Source: Paucidesulfovibrio sp050251775 (GTDB lineage Bacteria > Desulfobacterota > Desulfovibrionia > Desulfovibrionales > Desulfovibrionaceae). From it: 64,000 nucleotides of DNA. The stretch spans positions 1 to 64,000 of the forward strand of contig JBFWMD010000001.1 in assembly GCA_050251775.1 (NCBI GenBank). Reading direction: 5' to 3'. The notes beneath the pieces are model-generated. The model did no database searches. It was not told the DNA's origin and was given only the letters and a program-made list of their open reading frames with translations. Made by a program: the position numbers and the translations under genes. Every line of letters starts with the position of its first letter. The stretch's first letter is position 1. This document shows, in pieces, positions 11,184-18,367 of this stretch.

Positions 11184-11203
11184 CTGCTAAGTCGAGTTAG
11201 CAG
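11184..11203. promoter_or_regulatory. Palindromic operator/enhancer candidate in the kinase-YeiH gap
   Basis: CTGCTAA-N6-TTAGCAG is a perfect 7-bp inverted repeat with a 6-bp centre. It lies about 65 bp upstream of the sigma-54 promoter at 11267-11282, a usual distance range for an NtrC-type upstream activating site. The palindrome is seen directly; binding by the adjacent regulator is inference. Confidence 0.55.
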
Positions 11204-11266
11204 TATGGCGCGACCAACAAACAATAAAAATTAGCTATTCAAAGGCATTATGAGCGACCTCTCCCC

Positions 11267-11282
11267 AGGCACGCGTTTTGCT
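11267..11282 (+). promoter_or_regulatory. Sigma-54 (-24/-12) promoter for the YeiH operon
   Basis: AGGCACG-CGTT-TTGCT matches the sigma-54 consensus TGGCACG-N4-TTGCW at all but the first base, with the invariant GG at 11268-11269 and GC at 11280-11281 exactly ten bases apart. It lies 60 bp before the YeiH start codon and is divergent from an NtrC-type activator, which strongly supports it. Confidence 0.8.
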
Positions 11283-11342
11283 TTCTCAAGTTGTTCGTTG
11301 GAGCTGCTTTTCTGTCATCAACCCGAAAGAAGGAGAGGAGGT

Positions 11343-12983
11343 ATGGCGCAAACCGACGTCAACCGTCCGAGCAACGTTCCCCTGCTGGTCCTCAGCGGAA
11401 TCCTCCTGTTGTATGGAGCGCTCGTTGCTTCCGGCGTGTTCGAAGGAATGTTCAAGGCCCTGCACACGCACAAAGCCATCGACATGATGGAGATCCTCAG
11501 TTTCACCTTTGGCGGCATCGGCCTCGTGGTCGCACTGCTTCGCCAGGGGCGGATGAACAAACCCCTGAGCAATCTCGACACCTTTGTGCTCGAAACCATT
11601 CCGGGGATCATCTTCATCATGGTGCTGGCCATGGGCATCCGCTGGTTCCTGGAGCCCGTCGTGGACATCACCAGCAAGAGCCTTGAACCGGCCCTGGGTT
11701 TTTCCATCTTCCATGTGCTCAACCTGAACTACGTGGTGCTCGGCATCCTCGTGGGCATCGTGATCACGAACAGCTGGGGCATCCCGTCCTTTGCCGCCGC
11801 GGGCGTCAAGACCGCGCGGTTCGTGCTCAAGATGGGCGTCATCCTCCTGGGTGCGCGTTATTCCTTTGCCGAGCTGGCCAAGCTGGGCATGGTCTCCATC
11901 TGGATGATCGGCTTTTTCGTACTCGGCACGGTGTTCATGGTCCTTTTCCTGGGCAAGCTCTTCAAGCAGCCCAAGTCCATGACCGGCGTGCTCTCGGCGG
12001 GCATGGGCGTGTGCGGCGTTTCCGCCACCGTGGCCTGCGCCCCGGTGGTCAAGGCCAAGTGCTCGGAAATGGCCTACACCATCGGAACCATCCTCGGCTT
12101 CGGCATCCTCTGCATGTTCGCGTTCCCCACCATCGGCAAGATCGTGGGCATGAACCCGACGCAGTTCGGCGCCTGGGCCGGCACGGGCATCCTCAACTCC
12201 GCCCAGGTGGCTGCGGCCTGCCTGGCCTTCAACTCCGTGGACATCAAGACGCTGAAGGTCGGCGAGATCTTCAACATCACCCGCGTGCTCTTCCTGCCCA
12301 TCGTGGTCCTGGTCCTGGCGACCTGGTACGGCCGCAGCGGCGGCCAGAAGCTGACCTTCAAGGAAGTGGTCGTGGACAAGTTCCCGATCTTCATCCTCGG
12401 CTTCCTGCTGCTCTTCCTGCTGTCCTCCTTCGGTCTCTTCAGTCCTCCGGACCACTACAAGGGCAAGTATCTCGACTTCAGCTACAACAAGCGCACCGAG
12501 ATCACCCCCGAGGAACATGAGGTTCTGGCCGCAGCCCTGGCAGCCGGCATTCCCGGCCTGAACGAGGAAGAGCAGGCCGCTTTCGCGGACCTGGTCAAGC
12601 AGCGTCAGATCGCCGGTGAATTCGACGAGCGCGACGACAAGGTCAAGTTCGACACCACGGCCCGCCATCGCATGGGCGCCCTGGAGTCCCTCCTCGCCCG
12701 CGACAAGGGCGGCGCGCTTTCCCTGGACAAGGAAGTCAAGAGCGCTGTGGGCCACGCCATCAAGCAGGTCCACAAGAAGTCCAAGACCATCGTGACGCTG
12801 ACCGACGCCATGATATGGTTCTTCGCCTACGGCCTCATCGGCCTGGGCATGCAGATCACCAAGAAGTCCCTGGCCCAGGCCGGCGGCTGGCCTCTGGTCA
12901 TGGGAGCCATCTCCGGCGTGGCCAAGGCCACCCTGTCCTTCATCGTGGTCATGTACTTCGTCAAGGACGTTGTGCTCAAGTAA
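11343..12983 (+). CDS. YeiH-family putative sulfate/sulfite exporter with a large C-proximal insertion
   Basis: 546 residues, against about 350 for typical YeiH proteins. Multiple membrane helices and the conserved glycine/cysteine block GMGVCGVSATVACAP (about 220-234) identify the family (PF03601). Between the penultimate helices, residues about 369-488 are a hydrophilic, charged, helix-rich insertion (many E, K, D) absent from short YeiH proteins as I know them; its last two helices follow. ATG 11343 is preceded by AGGAGAGGAGGT. Transport of sulfonates or sulfur oxyanions is the annotated role of relatives and is not proven here. Transcription is predicted from the sigma-54 promoter upstream, under the divergent kinase/regulator pair. 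Confidence 0.88.
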   Translation: MAQTDVNRPSNVPLLVLSGILLLYGALVASGVFEGMFKALHTHKAIDMMEILSFTFGGIGLVVALLRQGRMNKPLSNLDTFVLETIPGIIFIMVLAMGIRWFLEPVVDITSKSLEPALGFSIFHVLNLNYVVLGILVGIVITNSWGIPSFAAAGVKTARFVLKMGVILLGARYSFAELAKLGMVSIWMIGFFVLGTVFMVLFLGKLFKQPKSMTGVLSAGMGVCGVSATVACAPVVKAKCSEMAYTIGTILGFGILCMFAFPTIGKIVGMNPTQFGAWAGTGILNSAQVAAACLAFNSVDIKTLKVGEIFNITRVLFLPIVVLVLATWYGRSGGQKLTFKEVVVDKFPIFILGFLLLFLLSSFGLFSPPDHYKGKYLDFSYNKRTEITPEEHEVLAAALAAGIPGLNEEEQAAFADLVKQRQIAGEFDERDDKVKFDTTARHRMGALESLLARDKGGALSLDKEVKSAVGHAIKQVHKKSKTIVTLTDAMIWFFAYGLIGLGMQITKKSLAQAGGWPLVMGAISGVAKATLSFIVVMYFVKDVVLK

Positions 12984-12993
12984 GGAGAAAGAT

Positions 12994-13173
12994 ATGGAAC
13001 CGACTGTGGATACCAAGTGCGCTGTCCCGCCGAAGCCCGGAGTGGACCAGCAGGAAAACGAGGAGCGCGCCCTGTCCGTGTTCGCCTCCGAGCGCAACGA
13101 GGACATCACCGCCCTGGTGCTGGTGCTGCTCGTGACCTTCGTGACCCTGCTTTTCACCAAGTGGATGGCCTAG
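12994..13173 (+). CDS. Small single-pass membrane protein co-transcribed with YeiH
   Basis: 59 residues beginning ten bases after the YeiH stop, with AAGGAGAAAG as ribosome site. The N-terminal 35 residues are polar and acidic; a single hydrophobic helix (about ALVLVLLVTFVTLLF) ends with a short KWMA tail. I do not recognise a named family. The tight linkage and shared promoter suggest an accessory or stabilising subunit of the exporter. The hairpin at 13204-13235 probably ends this two-gene transcript. Confidence 0.75.
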   Translation: MEPTVDTKCAVPPKPGVDQQENEERALSVFASERNEDITALVLVLLVTFVTLLFTKWMA

Positions 13174-13203
13174 GCATCCGGGACAGAGACAAGACGTGAT
13201 CCT

Positions 13204-13235
13204 GCGGGGGGTGGTTCGTCCGCCCCCCGCCTTTT
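13204..13235 (+). terminator. Intrinsic terminator after the YeiH operon
   Basis: GCGGGGGGTGG and CCGCCCCCCGC form an 11-bp stem (one G-U) with a TTCGT loop, followed by CTTTT. It separates the YeiH/small-protein pair from the UspA gene, although read-through is possible. Confidence 0.7.
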
Positions 13236-13281
13236 CCGGGAAAACCGGCAGATGATGCAATCACCCCATGGGAGCAAGCGA

Positions 13282-13725
13282 ATGCGGCACATCCTCCTGG
13301 CGACACACGGAACCCCCGGGGCGCAAAAAGCCGAGGATCTGGCCCTGGACTGGGCAAAACATTTCGGCGCGCGGCTGAGCGTGCTTTCCGTCATCAATGA
13401 GGACTGGAAGCACATGACCGGCGATGACTGGCTGAACACTTCCACCGCGCGCAATCTTTTCGCCGAATACGTGGAAGGGGAAATCGAAAGCGAAATCCAG
13501 GCGCTCTGGACCCGGCTGAAGCAAAAGTTCGCCGGGCTGGAGCCCGGGTTCCTGCGTCGGGTGGGCAGACCGGAAAACGTGCTCTGCGAGGTGGCCCGGG
13601 AAATCGACGCGGACATCATCATCATGGGCACGTACCAGAAGAAACAGGCTCCGGGCTGGCGCGCCCGCTTTGAAAACAAGATCCTGCATCCGCAGCTGCC
13701 CTGCCCCGTGGTGGTGGCTCCGTGA
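13282..13725 (+). CDS. Universal stress protein (UspA family)
   Basis: 147 residues forming a single Usp domain: N-terminal HILLATHGTPGAQKAEDLALDWA strand-helix unit (shown here only as family resemblance), a central region with EVAREIDADIIIMGTYQKK, and a terminal strand CPVVVAP. The ATP-binding G-2x-G-9x-G loop is poorly conserved, so ATP binding is uncertain. ATG 13282 has GGGAGC upstream; an ATG at 13252 would add ten residues. The stop overlaps the GTG of the next gene by four bases, showing coupling. Confidence 0.88.
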   Translation: MRHILLATHGTPGAQKAEDLALDWAKHFGARLSVLSVINEDWKHMTGDDWLNTSTARNLFAEYVEGEIESEIQALWTRLKQKFAGLEPGFLRRVGRPENVLCEVAREIDADIIIMGTYQKKQAPGWRARFENKILHPQLPCPVVVAP

Positions 13726-14321
13726 GCATTGCCGTGCGGGAAGCGGCGTCAGACCAGGATGCCGCGCACGGATACCGGGGGGAGTGGATTCCCCTGGGCC
13801 TGCCCTGGAACCAGGATTTCTGGGAGCGGCTCCAGCCGTTGACCCTGCTCCGGCTCAATCCGCATTGGAACATGGAGCCGGGGCCCGGACCGGCCTGGAA
13901 TGTGGAGGACGTGCTTGTGGAGCAACGTTTTACAGCGGCTCCGGAAATTTCCGTTGATCAGGGAAGCTGGACAGCCCGCTTCCCGGCCGCGGGCCTGCTG
14001 CTTTCGGCCCGGTCCCGTGATGACGGGGCCAACACCGAGCTCCGCTGGGACTATGAACAGGCGGCGGAGGGTACGGGCCTGCTTCCGGCCCAGGCCCAGA
14101 GCACGGTTCAGTACTGGCTGCCGAGCCTGCGCGAATACTACCGGCTCTTCGAGTCGGACGGGCTCAAGCACCGCTTCTGGCGGCTGTTCATGGACAAGGT
14201 CATGCTGACAATGAACCCGACCCAGCGCCGGATCTGCTCCTTCATCTTCAAGTTCACGCTGCTGGAGCTTTTGTTGATCTTTGTGCTGCTGGTGGCCTAT
14301 TTCAAGTTTTTCGCCAAGTAG
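13722..14321 (+). CDS. Uncharacterised protein with a C-terminal membrane anchor, possibly SRPBCC-like
   Basis: 199 residues beginning with GTG 13722 inside the UspA stop codon. Residues about 25-120 show alternating strands with WNVEDVLVEQRF and GSWTARFPAAGL segments that loosely resemble START/SRPBCC domains; this is a weak resemblance. Residues about 170-197 are a hydrophobic helix (FTLLELLLIFVLLVAYF), so the bulk is probably cytoplasmic and membrane-tethered. It sits between a UspA gene and another small membrane protein, with a 13-bp gap to the latter. No function is assigned. Confidence 0.8.
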   Translation: MSIAVREAASDQDAAHGYRGEWIPLGLPWNQDFWERLQPLTLLRLNPHWNMEPGPGPAWNVEDVLVEQRFTAAPEISVDQGSWTARFPAAGLLLSARSRDDGANTELRWDYEQAAEGTGLLPAQAQSTVQYWLPSLREYYRLFESDGLKHRFWRLFMDKVMLTMNPTQRRICSFIFKFTLLELLLIFVLLVAYFKFFAK

Positions 14322-14334
14322 ACAAGGGGGACTT

Positions 14335-14634
14335 ATGGACGTTCGCAACTGGTTTCGGCATTTTTTCGTGGCCCTGGGCGCACTTTTCTATCTCGGAACC
14401 GCGCTCATGCTGCTCTATCAATATCTCGGATTGACCCAGGGCTGGCCCGGCCTGTTCCTGAACGTGATCTACGACGAGGCCGGGGACTGGTGGCTGGACA
14501 TCAACTGGGCCTCGCCCGTGCTCATCGGGTTCTTTTGCGCCCTTTTCCTGGGGGCGGGCCTCTGGGGCTGGATTCGCCGCGAAGACCGCGTGGCCTACCG
14601 CGAACCCGTGGTGCGCAGCCAGCCCGGCTTCTGA
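14335..14634 (+). CDS. Small membrane protein with two helices
   Basis: 99 residues; ATG 14335 after AAGGGGG. Two hydrophobic segments (about 10-30 and 59-78) flank a tryptophan/acid-rich loop (NVIYDEAGDWWLDINW). The topology places both short tails on the same side. I do not recognise the family. It is the last gene of the UspA-led unit, followed by a long inverted repeat. Confidence 0.75.
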   Translation: MDVRNWFRHFFVALGALFYLGTALMLLYQYLGLTQGWPGLFLNVIYDEAGDWWLDINWASPVLIGFFCALFLGAGLWGWIRREDRVAYREPVVRSQPGF

Positions 14635-14660
14635 ACATTTACCGACCCCCTTCACTCCGA

Positions 14661-14699
14661 GGCCCGCGCGTACTCCGTTTCCGGCGGAGCGCGCGGGCC
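14661..14699. terminator. Long hairpin after the UspA-led unit
   Basis: GGCCCGCGCG-N-CTCCG pairs with CGGAG-CGCGCGGGCC around a TTTCCG-type loop. There is no long T-run, so it may act as a transcript stabiliser or weak terminator. Confidence 0.5.
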
Positions 14700-14851
14700 T
14701 TCCGCGTTCCAGTGCCGCTCCCGGCGGGCAAAGCGGAGTTCCGGTTCGGATCGGGGAGAATAATGGTTCTCCCGGGTAAAATGGGCTAAGGTGCAGTGGC
14801 GTTTCCCCGGCGGCGCGGCGTCGCCGCGAGGGGGCATCGAGGGAGGAAGCC

Positions 14852-16186
14852 ATGTGGTGTGCGCTGCGGGTGCTGGCCGGAATGCAGACTCTGCCGAAAC
14901 CGCTTCAGACCGGAGACACGATCTGCGGGATCCGCATCCAGGACCAGATCCATCACGGGCCGCCCATGCTCCGGTTTCACGGCAGCGACGGGGTGCGGCC
15001 CTACCTCGTGAGCCAGTTCTACAGCCTGGACACGGGCGCGTTCCTGCGCTGGCAGACTGAAACGCGTCTGGCCCGGCTCCCTGAGGAACGCGGCCTGCTC
15101 TGGCCCTGCCTGGAATGGGACGCGGGCATGATTTCTCCGCGTCCGGGCACGGACGCGCTGCTCACCCGGGCCGAGACCGTCCGCGAACCGGAAAACGCCC
15201 TGCGCGCGGCGCGCGCTCTGGCGCTCCTGCTGGTCCGGCTCCACGCGCTGGGCATGGTTCACCTGCGTCTCACGCCCCGCGTGACCTTTTACCGCCCCCG
15301 GCGCGACGAGGCCTTCATCAGTTGCTTCAACATTTCCCGGCGGCAGGGGTGGGACGACTTCTGGACGGATTCCGCCCCGCCCGTGCACGATCCGTCCTGG
15401 GTCGCGCCCGAAGTGCTGGGCGGCGCGCGCGGGGACGAGCGCACGGACGTTTTCGGCCTGGGCGCGCTGCTGCACTGGCTGGTCACGGGACGCGCACCCT
15501 ACGGCCCGGTGGCCACGTTCTGGCGCGAGATGTGCCATTCCAGCCTGGGGGTGCGTAGCTGCGCGCCCGCGCCGGGGCAGGCCCCGGAGCTTTCGCGATT
15601 GGCTTTGGCCTGCCTGGCCGCCAATCCGGACCACCGGCCCACCATGCTGGAGGCGGCGCAGGCCCTTGGGGTGGAACCAGCAGCTCTGGAAAAAGCGCTG
15701 CTTCCAGCCGCCGACGCACCGCCCCCCCACCATGGCGCGGCCCCGGAGGAGACCGAAGCCCCGGATCAGGCGCGGCCCGTGCGAATCATGGCTTTTGTCA
15801 GCGGGGACGATCGCGCTCCCGAGGTTTTTCGCGCTGCGCGCGCTGCGGCCCAGGGCAGCCCCTGCCTGTTCCTTTTTGCGGCCATGGTCCCCGCGAACCT
15901 GCCTTGTGGCCATCTGGAACGTTTCAAGGCGGTGCTGTTTTCCGAGCTGGCAAGGGGACTGTGGGATTGCCGGGAGCGGGGGATGCGGTATGGCCTGCGG
16001 GTCTTCGACAATGTCGTGCCGTCGCGGGCCGCCGAGGTGCTGGTGGCTCGCTATGGGCCGGACCGGATTATTGTGGGCCGGCCCACGTCGCAGCGGGGCC
16101 GGATACGCGGCGGAGTGGTTCCGCGTCTGGAACGGTTGGGCGTGCCTCTGGAAGTGGCGTCCCGTTTTCCTGCAAAAATCGTCTGA
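14852..16186 (+). CDS. Protein-kinase-like (probable pseudokinase) protein fused to a UspA domain
   Basis: 444 residues; ATG 14852 follows GGGAGGAAGCC. Residues about 20-280 have a Ser/Thr-kinase-like layout with a helical C-lobe: MVHLRLTP (134-141) at the catalytic-loop position, WVAPEVLGG (183-191) at the APE position and DVFGLGALLHWLVTGRAPY (199-217) as helix F. The catalytic HRD Asp is replaced, the DFG position reads FNISR, and no VAIK lysine or P-loop is evident, so phosphotransfer is unlikely. Residues about 311-444 form a Usp-like domain (RIMAFVSGDDRAPEVF ... RIIVGRPTSQRGRIRGG). The pairing suggests a nucleotide or stress sensor that scaffolds partners; that is inference. Confidence 0.75.
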   Translation: MWCALRVLAGMQTLPKPLQTGDTICGIRIQDQIHHGPPMLRFHGSDGVRPYLVSQFYSLDTGAFLRWQTETRLARLPEERGLLWPCLEWDAGMISPRPGTDALLTRAETVREPENALRAARALALLLVRLHALGMVHLRLTPRVTFYRPRRDEAFISCFNISRRQGWDDFWTDSAPPVHDPSWVAPEVLGGARGDERTDVFGLGALLHWLVTGRAPYGPVATFWREMCHSSLGVRSCAPAPGQAPELSRLALACLAANPDHRPTMLEAAQALGVEPAALEKALLPAADAPPPHHGAAPEETEAPDQARPVRIMAFVSGDDRAPEVFRAARAAAQGSPCLFLFAAMVPANLPCGHLERFKAVLFSELARGLWDCRERGMRYGLRVFDNVVPSRAAEVLVARYGPDRIIVGRPTSQRGRIRGGVVPRLERLGVPLEVASRFPAKIV

Positions 16187-16210
16187 GTTACGGCAAGGAG
16201 CGCGCCGGCT

Positions 16211-16606
16211 TTAATCCCAGAACCTGGCCTCGGCCACGACTAGCGCCTGTTTCCCACAGCCGGGGCAGGGCAGGTATTGTACGTCATCCGGATCGGCCAC
16301 GGACTCCAGGGGCGAGCCGCAGCCGTCGCAGCAATGCTCCGCCTCCCAGCGCTGATTGCCGTTGAAAAGCAGGCTGACCCGCAGGCGTTCGAAGAGCCGT
16401 CCGCAACTCGGGCAGCGTAGCAGGCAAAGCTCGAAATCCTCGGCCAGATCCGGATAGTGGGTCGTTATCTCGGAAATGCGGATTCGGTGTTCTTCGGGAG
16501 CAAGGTCAAGGGCGTCGCGCAGCCGGGCCATGCCCGAACCCGTTCCGAGACGGAAGCCTTGGTTCCAGCCGCAGGCCTGGCAGTTGATGTCGAGGGTGAT
16601 GCCCAT
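16211..16606 (-). CDS. CpXC-like zinc-ribbon protein
   Basis: 131 residues with four C-x2-C pairs: CQAC (9-12), CPSC (near 65), CDGC (near 93) and CPGC (near 113), enough for two zinc ribbons. The N-terminal CQACGW and central LLRCPSCGRLFE elements resemble CpXC-domain proteins of unknown function. ATG 16606 follows GGAAAGGA. It converges on the pseudokinase gene (24-bp gap). Metal binding is likely; role unknown. Confidence 0.75.
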   Translation of the reverse strand: MGITLDINCQACGWNQGFRLGTGSGMARLRDALDLAPEEHRIRISEITTHYPDLAEDFELCLLRCPSCGRLFERLRVSLLFNGNQRWEAEHCCDGCGSPLESVADPDDVQYLPCPGCGKQALVVAEARFWD

Positions 16607-16726
16607 GGGTCCTTTCCGTTCCGCTGAGCCGGGTCGTTCGTGAGAAGGAGAATGCTATACCTTACAGCCGAATAACCCTTGAATGTCAAGCTGGTCGAAG
16701 TGAACGGCGTTTGTGGTATCCACTTG

Positions 16727-16756
16727 GTAAGTAGCGCACAAATAAGTTGGTACTTG
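16727..16756. promoter_or_regulatory. Operator-like motif upstream of the FMN reductase gene
   Basis: The 30-bp stretch begins GTAAGTAG and ends TTGGTACTTG; 21 of 30 positions match the segment at 30962-30991 between hxlR and the nitroreductase. Overlapping it is an inverted repeat CGCACAA-N12-TTGTGCG (16735-16760). Its position 80-110 bp before the start codon fits a promoter-proximal operator. Confidence 0.5.
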
Positions 16757-16835
16757 TGCGAATGGCTCCAAGGAGGATAGACCGGAATCATCCCCTTGAA
16801 TCAACCCGAAACACGAACGGTACGGAGGAGAGAGC

Positions 16836-17432
16836 ATGTACGCAGTGGCCATCAATGGCAGCCCGCGCAAGGGCGGCAATACCGAGATTCTCCTGAACGC
16901 TGTGCTGGCCCCGCTTCAGGCCGCAGGCTGGGAAACCGACTACGTGCGCATCGGCGGCAAGGCCGTGCGCGGCTGTCTGGCTTGTTACAAATGTTTTGAA
17001 AACAAAGACATGCGTTGCGTCCAGACTGAGGACGCCGTGAACGATTGTCTGGAGAAGGTCTGGCGCGCGGACGCGGTGATCCTGGGTTCGCCCACCTATT
17101 TCGCGGACATGAGTTCCGAGCTCAAGGGCTTCATCGACCGTTGCGGCCTGGTGTCCATCGCCAACGGGCATCTGCTCAAGGGCCGGATCGGAGCCGCCGT
17201 GGTTGCGGCGCGGCGCGGCGGAGCCACCCACGTCTTCGACTCCATCAACCATGTCTTCCAGATGTCCCGGATGATCGTGCCGGGTTCCAGCTATTGGAAC
17301 ATGGGCTATGGCCGCGACAAGGGCGAGGTTTCGGGCGACGCGGAAGGGCTGAACAACATGCGCCAGCTCGGCGAGACCATTGCCTGGCTGGGCAAGGCCA
17401 TTGCGCCCGTTCGCGAAGAGTGTCCGGAGTAG
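16836..17432 (+). CDS. NADPH-dependent FMN reductase / iron-sulfur flavoprotein family
   Basis: 198 residues with a flavodoxin-like fold: FMN phosphate-binding INGSPRKGGNTE (6-17) and the GSPTYFADMSSELKGFIDR block (about 86). Cysteines GCLACYKC (near 47-54) correspond to the Cys patch of iron-sulfur flavoproteins, though the classic spacing should be checked. ATG 16836 follows GGAGGAG. The next gene, a ferredoxin-nitroreductase, begins three bases after the stop, so the two probably form one flavin/FeS redox unit. Confidence 0.88.
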   Translation: MYAVAINGSPRKGGNTEILLNAVLAPLQAAGWETDYVRIGGKAVRGCLACYKCFENKDMRCVQTEDAVNDCLEKVWRADAVILGSPTYFADMSSELKGFIDRCGLVSIANGHLLKGRIGAAVVAARRGGATHVFDSINHVFQMSRMIVPGSSYWNMGYGRDKGEVSGDAEGLNNMRQLGETIAWLGKAIAPVREECPE

Positions 17433-17435
17433 GCC

Positions 17436-18236
17436 GTGGAACTGCTGCGAATCGATACGGAGCTTTGCGCCCGTTGCGGCCTTTGCGCCCAGGTCTGCCC
17501 GATGGTGATCATCACCCAGGACGAGGAAGGGCTGCCCATGGAGCGCGAGGGCACGGCCTCCCGCTGCATCAACTGCGGGCACTGCATCGCGGTCTGCCCC
17601 ACCGGGGCCATGGGCACGATCCATTCCTCGCCCGAGGATTGCATGCCCCTGGACCGCAACGACGCGCTCGACCCGGACCAGGCCCTGAAGCTTTTCGGCA
17701 TGCGCCGCTCAGTGCGTCGCTATCTTCCTGAACCCATTGCCCCGGATGCGCTGGAGCGGATCCTGGAGATCGCCCACATGGCTCCCAGCGCCAGCAACAT
17801 GCGCCCTGTGCGCTGGATCGTACTCGAAGGCGCGGAGCGCCTGCGCCGCATCGCCGCGGCCTGCGTGGACGCCCTGCGCAACGCGGACAAGCGGTACGAG
17901 GGCTTTATCCGTGCCTATGAGAAAGGGCATGACGTGATCCTGCGGGGCTGCACCACCCTAGTAACGGCCCATGCCGAGCCCGGCCTCGTCTGGGGCGAGC
18001 GCGACTGCCTCATCGCGGCCACGCATCTGGAGCTCGCCGCATCCGTTTGCGGGTTTGGCGCGTGCTGGGCCGGGTTCGTGATGCGCGCGGCCGAAAGTTC
18101 CGCCGAGGTCCGGGAACTGCTTGGCCTGTCCGAGGGGCACGCGGCCCACGCCGTGATGATGCTTGGGCGGCCCGCTTTCCGCTATGCCCGGATTCCCTCG
18201 CGCGGTCCTGTGCCGGTCCGCTACGTGGCGGATTGA
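17436..18236 (+). CDS. Nitroreductase with N-terminal 2[4Fe-4S] ferredoxin domain
   Basis: 266 residues from GTG 17436. Two ferredoxin motifs, CARCGLCAQVCP (11-22) and CINCGHCIAVCP (44-55), precede a nitroreductase domain (about 88-266) with the FMN-binding RRSVRRYLPEPI and MAPSASNMRP segments. The arrangement is that of FeS-nitroreductases of anaerobes, which pass electrons from ferredoxin or hydrogenase chains to FMN. It is tightly coupled to the FMN reductase. The substrate is unknown. Confidence 0.92.
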   Translation: MELLRIDTELCARCGLCAQVCPMVIITQDEEGLPMEREGTASRCINCGHCIAVCPTGAMGTIHSSPEDCMPLDRNDALDPDQALKLFGMRRSVRRYLPEPIAPDALERILEIAHMAPSASNMRPVRWIVLEGAERLRRIAAACVDALRNADKRYEGFIRAYEKGHDVILRGCTTLVTAHAEPGLVWGERDCLIAATHLELAASVCGFGACWAGFVMRAAESSAEVRELLGLSEGHAAHAVMMLGRPAFRYARIPSRGPVPVRYVAD

Positions 18237-18269
18237 TCCCCCGGATGGGAGAATTGCTTCCGGTTCTGC

Positions 18270-18310
18270 CGGCCCGGTCCTCTCCAGGGGGCCGGGCCGT
18301 TTCGTTTTTT
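18270..18310 (+). terminator. Intrinsic terminator after the ferredoxin-nitroreductase gene
   Basis: GGCCCGG and CCGGGCC form the stem of an imperfect hairpin, followed by TTTCGTTTTTT. Located 34 bp after the stop. Confidence 0.7.
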
Positions 18311-18367
18311 GGGGCGGCGCGGAAAAAGTGCTTGGACTCGCCTTGCCGCAAAAGGTATACAGAAACA

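Noticed and set aside
8635..11190. Very long open frame antisense to the histidine kinase
   Set aside because: It mirrors the kinase codon pattern in a GC-rich genome; its product is His/Gly/Arg-rich low-complexity sequence with no family resemblance.
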